DNA of 6,791 nucleotides from Pseudomonadota bacterium (GTDB lineage: Bacteria > Pseudomonadota > Alphaproteobacteria > Rhizobiales > Afifellaceae): the NCBI GenBank assembly GCA_023417735.1, contig JAEZEK010000284.1, positions 1-6,791 of the forward strand, given 5' to 3'. The notes beneath the pieces are model-generated. The model searched no databases. It was not told the origin of the DNA and worked only from the letters and a program-made list of their open reading frames with translations. This document shows positions 1-5,736 of this stretch, piece by piece. How positions within the stretch are numbered: position 1 is the first letter of the stretch; each line of letters opens with the position of its first letter. The position numbers were made by a program, and so were the translations under genes.

Positions 1-934
1 GCCGCGCGTCGTGCGCCGGATCGCCGCTGAACGCCTGGCGCGCAATCTCGCCGATGCCGCCCAGCGCGCCGATCACCGCCGACGCCTCCACCGGCATCAG
101 GAAGGTCTTCTGGTTCGGAGAATTGGCGAAGGCGGCGAGCGCCTCGATGTATTTCTGCGCGACGAAATAGTTGATCGCCTGCATGTCGCCCTGCCCGATC
201 GCGCGGCTGACCATCTCGGTCGCCTTCGCCTCGGCCTCGGCCTCGCGCTCGCGCGCCTCCGCGTCACGGAACGCGGCCTCGCGCCGGCCCTCGGCTTCCA
301 GGATCTGCGCCTGCTTCTCGCCCTCCGCACGCAGGATCTTCGCCTCGCGCTCGCCCTGCGCCTCCAGCACGGTGGCGCGCTTCTCGCGCTCCGCCTTCAT
401 CTGGCGCGCCATGGAATCGATCAGGTCGCGCGGCGGATCGATGTCCTTGATCTCGATGCGGGTGATCTTGATGCCCCAGGGGGAGGCGGCCGCATCCACC
501 ACACGGAGCAGGCGCTCGTTGATCTCGTCGCGGTTCGACAGCAATTCGTCGAGGTCCATCGAGCCCATGACCGAGCGGATGTTGGTCATGGTCAGGTTGA
601 CGATCGCGTTCTCGAGGTTGTTCACCTCGTATGCCGCCTGCGGCGCGTTGAGGACCTGGTAGAAGCCGACGCCGTTCGCCGTCACGGTCGCATTGTCGCG
701 CGTGATGACCTCCTGGCTCGGCACGTCGAGGACCGTTTCCATCATGTTCATGCGGGCGCCGACGCGGTCGACGAACGGGACGATCAGGTTCAGCCCGGGA
801 TGCAGAGTCCGGGTGTATCTCCCGAACCGCTCGATCGTGTAATTGTAGCCCTGCGGCACCGTCTTGATCCCGGAAAACAGGACCAGGACCACCAGGATCA
901 CCAGAACGATGACCGCAATGTCGAAGCCGATCAT
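1..934 (-). CDS. SPFH/band 7 (stomatin/QmcA-like) membrane protein, C-terminus cut by window edge
   Basis: 311 codons are visible from the ATG at 934, with no stop before the left edge. The product starts with a single N-terminal membrane segment (about residues 5-21, almost all I, V and L). It continues with the SPFH/band 7 domain (about 25-180), containing [15 protein letters not shown] and a [16 protein letters not shown] stretch. A long charged Glu/Ala coiled coil follows (about 181-245), then the conserved C-terminal region ending in [23 protein letters not shown]. This order matches the slipin/QmcA branch, which forms large oligomers on the inner membrane and is linked to membrane-domain organisation and proteolysis control. 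Members are about 300-340 residues, so little is missing. A G-run six bases before the ATG is a modest ribosome binding site. The gene lies 78 bases behind hemH on the same strand and may be co-transcribed with it. Homologues are usually followed by nfeD, which would lie outside the window. The family is certain; the cellular role is not. Confidence 0.93.
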   Translation of the reverse strand, partial: MIGFDIAVIVLVILVVLVLFSGIKTVPQGYNYTIERFGRYTRTLHPGLNLIVPFVDRVGARMNMMETVLDVPSQEVITRDNATVTANGVGFYQVLNAPQAAYEVNNLENAIVNLTMTNIRSVMGSMDLDELLSNRDEINERLLRVVDAAASPWGIKITRIEIKDIDPPRDLIDSMARQMKAEREKRATVLEAQGEREAKILRAEGEKQAQILEAEGRREAAFRDAEAREREAEAEAKATEMVSRAIGQGDMQAINYFVAQKYIEALAAFANSPNQKTFLMPVEASAVIGALGGIGEIARQAFSGDPAHDAR

Positions 935-1012
935 GCCAATCCCCCGCCGCGGCCGCCCCCGTGCCGGCCCGTTTGAGGCGGCATCCTATAGCAGGCCCGG
1001 CCCGGCGGCGAC

Positions 1013-2083
1013 TTAGATCCAGCCCTGGAGCTCGCGCAGCACCACGGTCGAGATCACGCGCATGCCCTGGACGCTGTCGTTGAGGCAGGGGATGTGCGCG
1101 AACTTTTCGCCGCCGTGCTCGTGGAAGAACTCCGCGTTCTGCTCGGCGATCTCCTCCAGCGTCTCCAGGCAATCCGAGACGAAGCCGGGATTGAGCACCG
1201 CCAGCCGCTTCACGCCCTCGTCGGCGAGCCGCTTCACGGTCTCGTCGGTGTAGGGCTTCAGCCATTCCTCCGGCCCGAAGCGCGACTGGAACGTCGTGAT
1301 CAGCCGGCCCTTCGGCCAGCCGAGCCGCTCGGAGAGCAGCCGCGACGTCTTCTGGCAGTGGCAGTGGTACGGGTCGCCCTTGTCGAAGTAGGATTGCGGG
1401 ATGCCGTGATAGGAGGCGATCACCACCTCGGGCTCGAAGTCGAGGCCGGCGAGCTTGGCCTCGATGGTCTCCGCCAGGGCGTCGATATAGACCGGCTCGT
1501 CGTGGTAGGGCGGCACCGTGCGGATCGCCGGCTGCCAGCGCATCGCCATCAGCGCCTCGAAGGCCTTGTCGTTCACCGTCGCCGTCGTCGAGGCGCTGTA
1601 CTGCGGGTAGAGCGGGAAGACCAGGATGCGCTCGCAGCCCTGCTGCTGGAGATGCTCCAGCCTCTCCTTCATGGAGGGCCGGCCGTAGCGCATCGCCCAG
1701 TCCACGGTGACGTCGGGCTCGGTGGCGAGTTCGGCGGCGAGCTTTTCGGCCTGGGCGCGCGTGAAGGTCCTGAGCGGCGATTCGTTCCGCTCGCGGTTCC
1801 AGATCTTGTCGTAGGCCGCGCCGCTCTTCTTCGGCCGGGTGCTGAGCACGATGCCCTGCAGGATCGGGTACCACACGGCGCGCGGCCACTCGATCACCCG
1901 CCTGTCCGACAGGAACTCGCTGAGGTAGCGCCGCATCGGCCAGTAATCGGTGCCGTCCGGCGTGCCGAGGTTCACGAGCAGCACGCCGATGCGTTTCGCC
2001 CGCACCGGCGGATGGTCGGCCGGCAGCCTTACCGCCATCATCTCGTCGCGGCGCTGGTCGCCGTTCGGGGTGCGTTCCAGCAC
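1013..2083 (-). CDS. hemH: Ferrochelatase (protoheme ferro-lyase), GTG start
   Basis: Ferrochelatase inserts Fe(II) into protoporphyrin IX, the last step of protoheme synthesis, in the cytoplasm or at the inner membrane. With the chosen start it has 356 residues, normal for proteobacteria. Visible family blocks, numbered from the GTG, are GVLLVNLGTPDGTDYWPMRR (about 33-52), FPLYPQYSASTTA (about 156-168), SYHGIPQSY with the metal-binding and catalytic His at about 226, a Cys/His-rich DPYHCHCQKTSR, TFQSRFGPEEWLKPYTD (about 264-280) and PGFVSDCLETLEEI with its conserved acidic residues (about 299-312). I see no C-terminal cysteine cluster of the kind that holds a [2Fe-2S] centre in some ferrochelatases. 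The frame is open to an ATG at 2113, but a perfect AGGAGG sits six bases before the GTG at 2083 and nothing comparable precedes the ATGs at 2113, 2041 or 2038. The SPFH gene follows on the same strand. Confidence 0.97.
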   Translation of the reverse strand: MLERTPNGDQRRDEMMAVRLPADHPPVRAKRIGVLLVNLGTPDGTDYWPMRRYLSEFLSDRRVIEWPRAVWYPILQGIVLSTRPKKSGAAYDKIWNRERNESPLRTFTRAQAEKLAAELATEPDVTVDWAMRYGRPSMKERLEHLQQQGCERILVFPLYPQYSASTTATVNDKAFEALMAMRWQPAIRTVPPYHDEPVYIDALAETIEAKLAGLDFEPEVVIASYHGIPQSYFDKGDPYHCHCQKTSRLLSERLGWPKGRLITTFQSRFGPEEWLKPYTDETVKRLADEGVKRLAVLNPGFVSDCLETLEEIAEQNAEFFHEHGGEKFAHIPCLNDSVQGMRVISTVVLRELQGWI

Positions 2084-2089
2084 GTCGGG

Positions 2090-2095
2090 CCTCCT
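2090..2095 (-). promoter_or_regulatory. Ribosome binding site that fixes the hemH start
   Basis: The minus strand reads AGGAGG here, a full match to the anti-Shine-Dalgarno core, followed by six bases and then GTG at 2083-2081. This places the ferrochelatase start ten codons inside the longest open frame. Confidence 0.8.
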
Positions 2096-2108
2096 GAATG
2101 ATCGCGTG

Positions 2109-2139
2109 AGCATAAGGCGCTGCGGGAGCGCGAATTCAA
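2109..2139 (-). promoter_or_regulatory. Candidate sigma-70 promoter for hemH
   Basis: On the minus strand TTGAAT (2139-2134) is followed after 18-19 bases by TTATGC/TATGCT (about 2115-2109). The -35 matches four of six positions, the -10 matches about four, and the spacer is slightly long. If this is real, the transcript would start near 2100, just ahead of the AGGAGG, and the upstream ATG at 2113 would lie inside the -10 element and not be transcribed. The call rests on pattern only. Confidence 0.3.
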
Positions 2140-2293
2140 CCCCGTCGCATGGGCCACGTGGTCACGGTCGCGTGCGGCTCGTGCGCTCCCGGCGCGCGGC
2201 CCTGACGCGGACCGGCTGCCACGGCCGCCGCCGCCGATGCTGCTGGCACGCGGCTTGGATCGGCCGATGCGGCGGAGCGCGGCTTCGCGGCAT

Positions 2294-2299
2294 GAGGAG
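2294..2299 (+). promoter_or_regulatory. Ribosome binding site for the amidase
   Basis: GAGGAG six bases before the ATG at 2306 decides the start over the ATGs at 2237 and 2267 in the same open frame. The sequence upstream of 2280 is low-complexity GC-rich DNA, and its translation looks unlike a protein. Confidence 0.75.
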
Positions 2300-2305
2300 T
2301 TCGAG

Positions 2306-3760
2306 ATGTGCATTGGTGACGACAGGTCCTGCCCGGAGTTCGAGCAACACAGGGCGGCGTTCATGGCCGAAATGGACCATGAGCGGCGCTCGTTCCTGAG
2401 GTCGGCCTTCGTCGGCGCCGGCGGGCTTTCCGCGCTTGGCGCCGGCGGGCTTTCCCTGATCACGCCGGCCATGGCCGAGATGGCCGCCGCGCACCAGCCT
2501 GCGCAGAAGCAGCACGTGCACCTGCCCGCGAACGACCAGACCGTCCACTGGGGCTATTTCAGCAAGCTGCTGGAGCCGCGGGCCCGCGTGCGTTCGGGCG
2601 ACTACGTCACGGTCGAGACGCTCACCCACCACGCCAATGACGACGCCGAGCGCATGGTCGAGGGCGATCCGGGCGCCGAGAGCGTCTATCACTGGACGAA
2701 GGACCGGAAGAACGTCGATCGCCGCGGCGCGGGCCCGATGGACGCCTCGGTCTACGGCCGCGGCGCCGGCGAAGGCATGGGCGTGCACATCATGACCGGC
2801 CCGATCTACGTCGAGGGCGCGGAGCCGGGCGACGTGCTCGAGGTCCGCATCCTCGACGTGACGCCGCGCCCTTCGGCGAATGCCCAATTCAAGGGCAAGG
2901 CTTTCGGCAGCAACGCGGCCGCCTGGTGGGGCTTCCACTACAAGGACCTCGTGACCGAGCCCAAGGAGCGCGAGGTCGTCACGATCTACGAGATCGACGC
3001 GACCGGCGAGCGGAACTGGGCGCGCGCGGTCTACAATTTCCGCTGGGTGCCGCAGACGGACCCGTTCGGCGTCGTCCACCAGACCATCGACTACCCGGGC
3101 GTGCCGGTCGATCATTCCACGACCACCCGGAATTTCGACGTGCTGAAGAACGTCCGCGTGCCGATCCGGCCGCATTTCGGCGTGATCGCGCTTGCGCCGA
3201 GGGAGGCCGATTTCGTCGATTCCATCCCGCCCGGCTATTTCGGCGGCAACATGGACAACTGGCGCATCGGCAAGGGCGCGACCATGTACTACCCGGTCGC
3301 GGTCGAGGGCGCGCTCGTCTCGATGGGCGACCCGCACGCCTCGCAGGGCGATTCGGAGCTGTGCGGCACCGCGATCGAATGCTCCCTCACCGGCACGTTC
3401 CAGCTCATCGTGCACAAGAAAGCCGATCTCGCCGGGACGGCCCTCGAAGGGCTCGATTACCCGATGCTCGAAACCAAGGACGACTGGGTCGTCCACGGCT
3501 TCACCTACCGCAACTACCTCGAGGAGCTCGGGCCGCAGGCGCAGTCGGAGATCTACGGCAAGTCGTCGGTGGACGGCGCGCTGCGCGACGCGTTCCGCAA
3601 GATGCGGCAGTTCCTCATGCAGGTGAAGGGACTGACGGAGGACGAGGCGATCTCGCTGATGTCGGTCGGCGTCGATTTCGGCATCACGCAGGTCGTCGAC
3701 GGCAACTGGGGCGTCCACGCCATCATCCGGAAGGAGATCTTCGCCGGAGAGGTGGCCTAG
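2306..3760 (+). CDS. Acetamidase/formamidase family protein with Tat export signal
   Basis: This 484-residue protein belongs to the FmdA/AmdA family, whose members hydrolyse formamide, acetamide or other short amides to the acid and ammonia. The N-terminus has a 26-residue leader, a twin-arginine motif (RRSFLR at 27-32), a Gly/Ala/Leu hydrophobic stretch (about 33-53) and a likely signal peptidase site after AMA (residue 57). This predicts folded export to the periplasm. Family blocks follow: HIMTGPIYVEGAEPGDVLEV (161-180), PHFGVIALAP (289-298), PPGYFGGNMDNWRIGKGATMYYP (308-330) and GALVSMGDPHASQGDSELCGTAIE (335-358). The start is the ATG at 2306 because GAGGAG (2294-2299) lies six bases before it; the frame is open to 2237 without such a site. 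The gene stands alone on its strand, divergent from hemH and convergent with the CoA-binding gene. The substrate cannot be read from the sequence, and relatives may act on other amides. Confidence 0.9.
   Translation: MCIGDDRSCPEFEQHRAAFMAEMDHERRSFLRSAFVGAGGLSALGAGGLSLITPAMAEMAAAHQPAQKQHVHLPANDQTVHWGYFSKLLEPRARVRSGDYVTVETLTHHANDDAERMVEGDPGAESVYHWTKDRKNVDRRGAGPMDASVYGRGAGEGMGVHIMTGPIYVEGAEPGDVLEVRILDVTPRPSANAQFKGKAFGSNAAAWWGFHYKDLVTEPKEREVVTIYEIDATGERNWARAVYNFRWVPQTDPFGVVHQTIDYPGVPVDHSTTTRNFDVLKNVRVPIRPHFGVIALAPREADFVDSIPPGYFGGNMDNWRIGKGATMYYPVAVEGALVSMGDPHASQGDSELCGTAIECSLTGTFQLIVHKKADLAGTALEGLDYPMLETKDDWVVHGFTYRNYLEELGPQAQSEIYGKSSVDGALRDAFRKMRQFLMQVKGLTEDEAISLMSVGVDFGITQVVDGNWGVHAIIRKEIFAGEVA
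2414..2455 (+). repeat. 18-bp tandem duplication inside the Tat signal peptide
   Basis: GGCGCCGGCGGGCTTTCC occurs at 2414-2431 and again, identical, at 2438-2455, a period of 24 bases or eight codons. It encodes GAGGLS twice within the hydrophobic core of the signal (residues 37-42 and 45-50). The perfect DNA identity, including third positions, suggests a recent in-frame duplication or slippage rather than convergent protein composition. Confidence 0.85.
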
Positions 3761-4281
3761 CCCTTGCGCAGCCCGTAATGCTGGAAGCCGGTCGGCATTC
3801 TGACCGGCTTCTTCGCGGAGATGGTGCGCGAGTTCACGCCCGCCCAGGCGATCTCGCCGGAGAGCCGGCCGTACTCGATCTTCGGGCAGCGGTTCATGAC
3901 CACCCTGATCCCTGCCGCCTCGGCCTTCTCGGCGGCTGCGTCGTTGCGGATGCCGAGCTGCATCCAGATCACCTTGGGCAGCGGATCGAGCGCGAGCGCC
4001 TCGTCCGTGATCCGCGCCGCGGCCTCCGCGTTGCGGAAGATGTCGACCATGTCGACCGGCTCGGGAATGTCGCCGAGCGAAGCCCGGACCGTGCGCCCGA
4101 GGATGGTCTGCCCCGCGAGCCCCGGATTGACCGGGTGAACCGCGTAGCCCTTCGAGAGCAGGTACTTCTGGACGAAATAGCTCGGCCGGACCTCCTTGTG
4201 GCTCGCCCCGACGATGGCGACGGTGCGGACGCCGTCCAGGATCTGCCGGATGTATTCGTCGGAATAGCTGTCGTGGTTCAC
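3757..4281 (-). CDS. CoA-binding domain protein (YccU-like Rossmann fold), GTG start
   Basis: A 174-residue protein of the small stand-alone CoA-binding family (succinyl-CoA synthetase alpha-type Rossmann domain, as in E. coli YccU). Visible elements are the nucleotide loop VAIVGAS (21-27), RPSYFVQKYLLSKGYAVHPVNPG (32-54), VDMVDIFRN (76-84), VIWMQLGIRNDAA (104-116) and VVMNRCPKIEYGRL (127-140). After these comes a tail of about 34 residues (SGEIAWAGVNSRTIS and onward) not found in the roughly 137-residue enterobacterial form. The physiological role of the family is unknown; binding of CoA or a CoA thioester is inferred from the fold. The start is the GTG at 4281, which shares GTGA with the stop of the upstream crotonase gene and has GGAG six bases ahead. 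This indicates translational coupling. Its TAG stop overlaps the amidase stop in CTAG (3757-3760). Confidence 0.9.
   Translation of the reverse strand: MNHDSYSDEYIRQILDGVRTVAIVGASHKEVRPSYFVQKYLLSKGYAVHPVNPGLAGQTILGRTVRASLGDIPEPVDMVDIFRNAEAAARITDEALALDPLPKVIWMQLGIRNDAAAEKAEAAGIRVVMNRCPKIEYGRLSGEIAWAGVNSRTISAKKPVRMPTGFQHYGLRKG
3784..3811 (+). terminator. Probable intrinsic terminator for the amidase, inside the opposing gene
   Basis: GAAGCCGGTC (3784-3793) and GACCGGCTTC (3802-3811) form a perfect 10-bp stem with an 8-base loop, and a G-U pair can extend it by one. It starts 23 bases after the amidase stop codon. On the plus strand the 3' arm runs into CTTCTTC, a short pyrimidine tail richer in T than its surroundings, though not a clean U-tract. 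The same bases encode the end of the CoA-binding protein (about residues 158-166) on the other strand. The hairpin is seen directly; terminator function is inferred. Confidence 0.6.
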
Positions 4282-5099
4282 CGGGCGCTCCAGTCCGGGC
4301 GGCGCTTCTCGACGAAGGCGCCGATGCCCTCCTGCGCCTCCTCCATCAGCATGTTGTCGACGATGGTGGCCGTGGCGAAGCGGTACGCGTCCGCGACCGG
4401 CATCCGGAGCTGCTCCTGGAAAGCCCTCTTGCCGAGCGCGAGCACCGCGGCGGGCCGCGCGAGCAGGCGGGCGACCACCTCGTCCGTCTCCGCGCGCAGC
4501 CTCTCCGGCGCGGCGACCCGGCTGACGAGCCCCGCATCGCGCGCCCGCGCGGCGTCGATCATCGTCCCCGTCATCAGCATGTCGAGGGCAGTCTTGGGCG
4601 CCACGTTGCGGGAGAGCGCGACCATCGGGGTCGAGCAGAACAGGCCGAAATCGATGCCGTTCACGCCGAAGCGCGCAGCGGTGGAAGCGATCGCGATGTC
4701 GCAGGAGGCGACGAGCTGGCACCCGGCCGCCGTCGCCAGCCCGCCGACCTCCGCCACGACCGGCTTCGGCAGGCTCTGGATCGACTGCATCATGCGGGAG
4801 CAGGACCCGAAGACCGCCTCGAAATAGGCGCGTCCCCCGTCCGGGTCGCTTCGGCGTGCGGTCATTTCCTTGAGGTCGTGCCCACCTGAGAAGATCGCGC
4901 CTTCGCACGCGATGACGACGGCGCGGATCGCCTCGTCCGCCGCGGCGCGGTCGAGCGCGTGCTGGAGCGCGCCGATTATGGCCTCGGAGAGCGTGTTGGC
5001 GGGCGGCGCGGCGAGCACGAGCCGCATCACCCCGGGCTGCGGCGCCTCGCTGCGCAACGGCCCCGCCGCTGCGAGCGGCCTTGCGATCTCGCCGGGCAT
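4278..5099 (-). CDS. Enoyl-CoA hydratase/isomerase (crotonase) family protein, ECHDC3-like
   Basis: A 273-residue crotonase-fold protein. The oxyanion-hole blocks are present: IFSGGHDLKEM (69-79) and VGGLATAAGCQLVASCD (118-134), followed by FGVNGIDFGLFCSTPMVALSR (144-164). Compared with rat enoyl-CoA hydratase, the two catalytic glutamates (144 and 164) correspond by motif and identical 20-residue spacing to Gln128 and Gly148, so ordinary water addition to enoyl-CoA is doubtful. The SGGHDLKE and AAGCQLVASCD...GLFCSTP pattern resembles the ECHDC3 subgroup, whose reaction is not settled; the CoA-thioester fold remains intact. The start is the ATG at 5099, with GGAGGT six bases ahead; an upstream ATG at 5174 in the open frame lies inside the divergent gene and has no such site. 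Its stop overlaps the start of the CoA-binding gene, so the two form an operon. The specific label enoyl-CoA hydratase should be treated with caution. Confidence 0.9.
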   Translation of the reverse strand: MPGEIARPLAAAGPLRSEAPQPGVMRLVLAAPPANTLSEAIIGALQHALDRAAADEAIRAVVIACEGAIFSGGHDLKEMTARRSDPDGGRAYFEAVFGSCSRMMQSIQSLPKPVVAEVGGLATAAGCQLVASCDIAIASTAARFGVNGIDFGLFCSTPMVALSRNVAPKTALDMLMTGTMIDAARARDAGLVSRVAAPERLRAETDEVVARLLARPAAVLALGKRAFQEQLRMPVADAYRFATATIVDNMLMEEAQEGIGAFVEKRRPDWSAR

Positions 5100-5102
5100 G
5101 AC

Positions 5103-5111
5103 GCTACCTCC
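5103..5111 (-). promoter_or_regulatory. Ribosome binding site for the crotonase-family gene
   Basis: On the minus strand GGAGGT lies six bases before the ATG at 5099. It sets the start 25 codons inside the longest open frame and clears the overlap with the divergent thioesterase gene. Confidence 0.75.
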
Positions 5112-5154
5112 GTCGCCGAACCTAGTGCCACGACGCTGCGGAGGCCAGCCCGCC

Positions 5155-5586
5155 ATGACGTTCCGCCCGGTCATGAGGATCGAGGAGGTCGCCGCCTTCC
5201 TCGAGCGGGAGTTCCCGCAGATCCAGGCGGGCGGCCGGCCCTATTCGATCGCGGCGATCGGCCCGGGCAGCGCGACGCTGCGGCTCGACCCCAGCGACGC
5301 GCATCTCCGCCCGGGCGGGACCGTTTCGGGCCCGACGCTCTTCGCGCTCGCCGACCTCGCGGCCTACGTCGCGATCCTCGCGCATATCGGCCCGGTCGCG
5401 CTCGCCGTCACCACCAACCTCAACATCAACTTCCTGCGCCGGCCGCCGCTCGCCGCGCTCATCGGAGAGTGTCGAATCCTCAAGCTCGGCAAGCGCTTGG
5501 CGGTCACCGAGGTGACGATCCGCGGCACCGCGGACGAGGAGATCGTCGCCCATGCCACCGCGACCTATTCCATCCCGCCGCGCTGA
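5155..5586 (+). CDS. PaaI-family hotdog-fold acyl-CoA thioesterase
   Basis: A 143-residue single-domain hotdog protein of the PaaI/4HBT type, which hydrolyses acyl- or aryl-CoA thioesters in the cytosol. The central helix and its lead-in read RPGGTVSGPTLFALADLAAYVAI (52-74), where Asp67 sits in the usual position of the catalytic acid. The later strand TTNLNINFLRRP (86-97) is the conserved partner block, and the protein ends with the usual ATATYSIPP strand. The length is typical of the family. The ATG at 5155 has GGAGG (5140-5144) ten bases upstream, rather far; the next ATG at 5173 is a weaker alternative. The gene diverges from the crotonase/CoA-binding pair with 55 bases between start codons, and its stop is followed directly by the rplM control region. 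Linkage to two other acyl-CoA-type proteins suggests a shared thioester substrate or housekeeping role, but none is identifiable. Confidence 0.9.
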   Translation: MTFRPVMRIEEVAAFLEREFPQIQAGGRPYSIAAIGPGSATLRLDPSDAHLRPGGTVSGPTLFALADLAAYVAILAHIGPVALAVTTNLNINFLRRPPLAALIGECRILKLGKRLAVTEVTIRGTADEEIVAHATATYSIPPR

Positions 5587-5603
5587 CGGTATTACCATAC
5601 CGT
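5586..5603. promoter_or_regulatory. Perfect 7-bp inverted repeat, operator-like
   Basis: ACGGTAT, then TACC, then ATACCGT: a perfect 7-bp inverted repeat with a 4-base centre, starting on the last base of the thioesterase stop codon. It lies where the -35 region of the extended -10 promoter at 5617-5625 would be. No T-run follows on either strand, so it does not look like a terminator. The shape suits a dimeric repressor or activator, but I cannot name one. Confidence 0.5.
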
Positions 5604-5616
5604 TATGCTAAACCCC

Positions 5617-5625
5617 TGCTATCAT
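5617..5625 (+). promoter_or_regulatory. Candidate extended -10 promoter upstream of rplM
   Basis: TGCTATCAT combines a TGn extension with TATCAT (five of six to TATAAT) in an unusually AT-rich patch for this genome. The -35 position is poor and is overlapped by the palindrome at 5586-5603, as might be expected of a regulated promoter. A transcript from here would have a leader of roughly 100 bases before rplM. Confidence 0.4.
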
Positions 5626-5644
5626 TGCACTTATCAGAAGGCGC

Positions 5645-5673
5645 TTGACACGTCAGGCGCGGCTGCGTATGTC
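5645..5673 (+). promoter_or_regulatory. Candidate sigma-70 promoter of rplM-rpsI
   Basis: CTTGACA with the perfect -35 hexamer TTGACA (5645-5650) is followed after exactly 17 bases by TATGTC (5668-5673). Alphaproteobacterial housekeeping promoters commonly have a strong CTTGAC -35 and a degenerate -10, so the fit is good. Transcription would begin near 5680, about 57 bases ahead of the rplM start. Confidence 0.6.
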
Positions 5674-5736
5674 GCGCCGATCGCTCGCCCGATTGTCTCG
5701 GTGCGGGCCTTTCTATGCCCTCCGAAGAGGACCGAG

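Noticed and set aside
11..976. Open frame on the plus strand antisense to the SPFH gene
   Set aside because: The minus-strand frame encodes a clear SPFH protein with the expected motifs in order. This one is a Leu/Arg/His-rich mirror.
985..991. CTATAG-containing -10-like sequence between hemH and the SPFH gene
   Set aside because: No acceptable -35 lies at the right distance on the minus strand.
264..1889. Long open frame on the minus strand spanning hemH and the SPFH gene
   Set aside because: It is out of frame with two well-recognised proteins, and its translation is Arg/Gly/Ala/Pro-rich filler typical of shadow frames in GC-rich DNA.
2154..2161. CCACGTGG palindrome between hemH and the amidase gene
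   Set aside because: It is only 8 bp, does not extend, and short G/C palindromes are expected by chance in this base composition. No promoter is placed around it.
2926..4827. Open frame of 633 codons on the plus strand
   Set aside because: It crosses the amidase stop and runs antisense to the CoA-binding and crotonase genes. Its composition is low-complexity Arg/Ala/Gly and no family motif is visible.
5586..5603. Inverted repeat after the thioesterase gene as an intrinsic terminator
   Set aside because: The stem is short and contains several A-T pairs, and no T-run follows on either strand. An operator fits better.
5687..5720. Small hairpins in the rplM leader as a ribosomal-protein autoregulatory element
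   Set aside because: Only 4-5 bp stems (GCCCG/CGGGC and GGGC/GCCC) are possible. This is not enough to support a structured leader without comparative covariation.
5605..5736. N-terminal extension of rplM by 44 codons
   Set aside because: L13 homologues start at MKTYSAKP, the ATG at 5737 has its own ribosome binding site, and the upstream stretch contains the TTGACA promoter.
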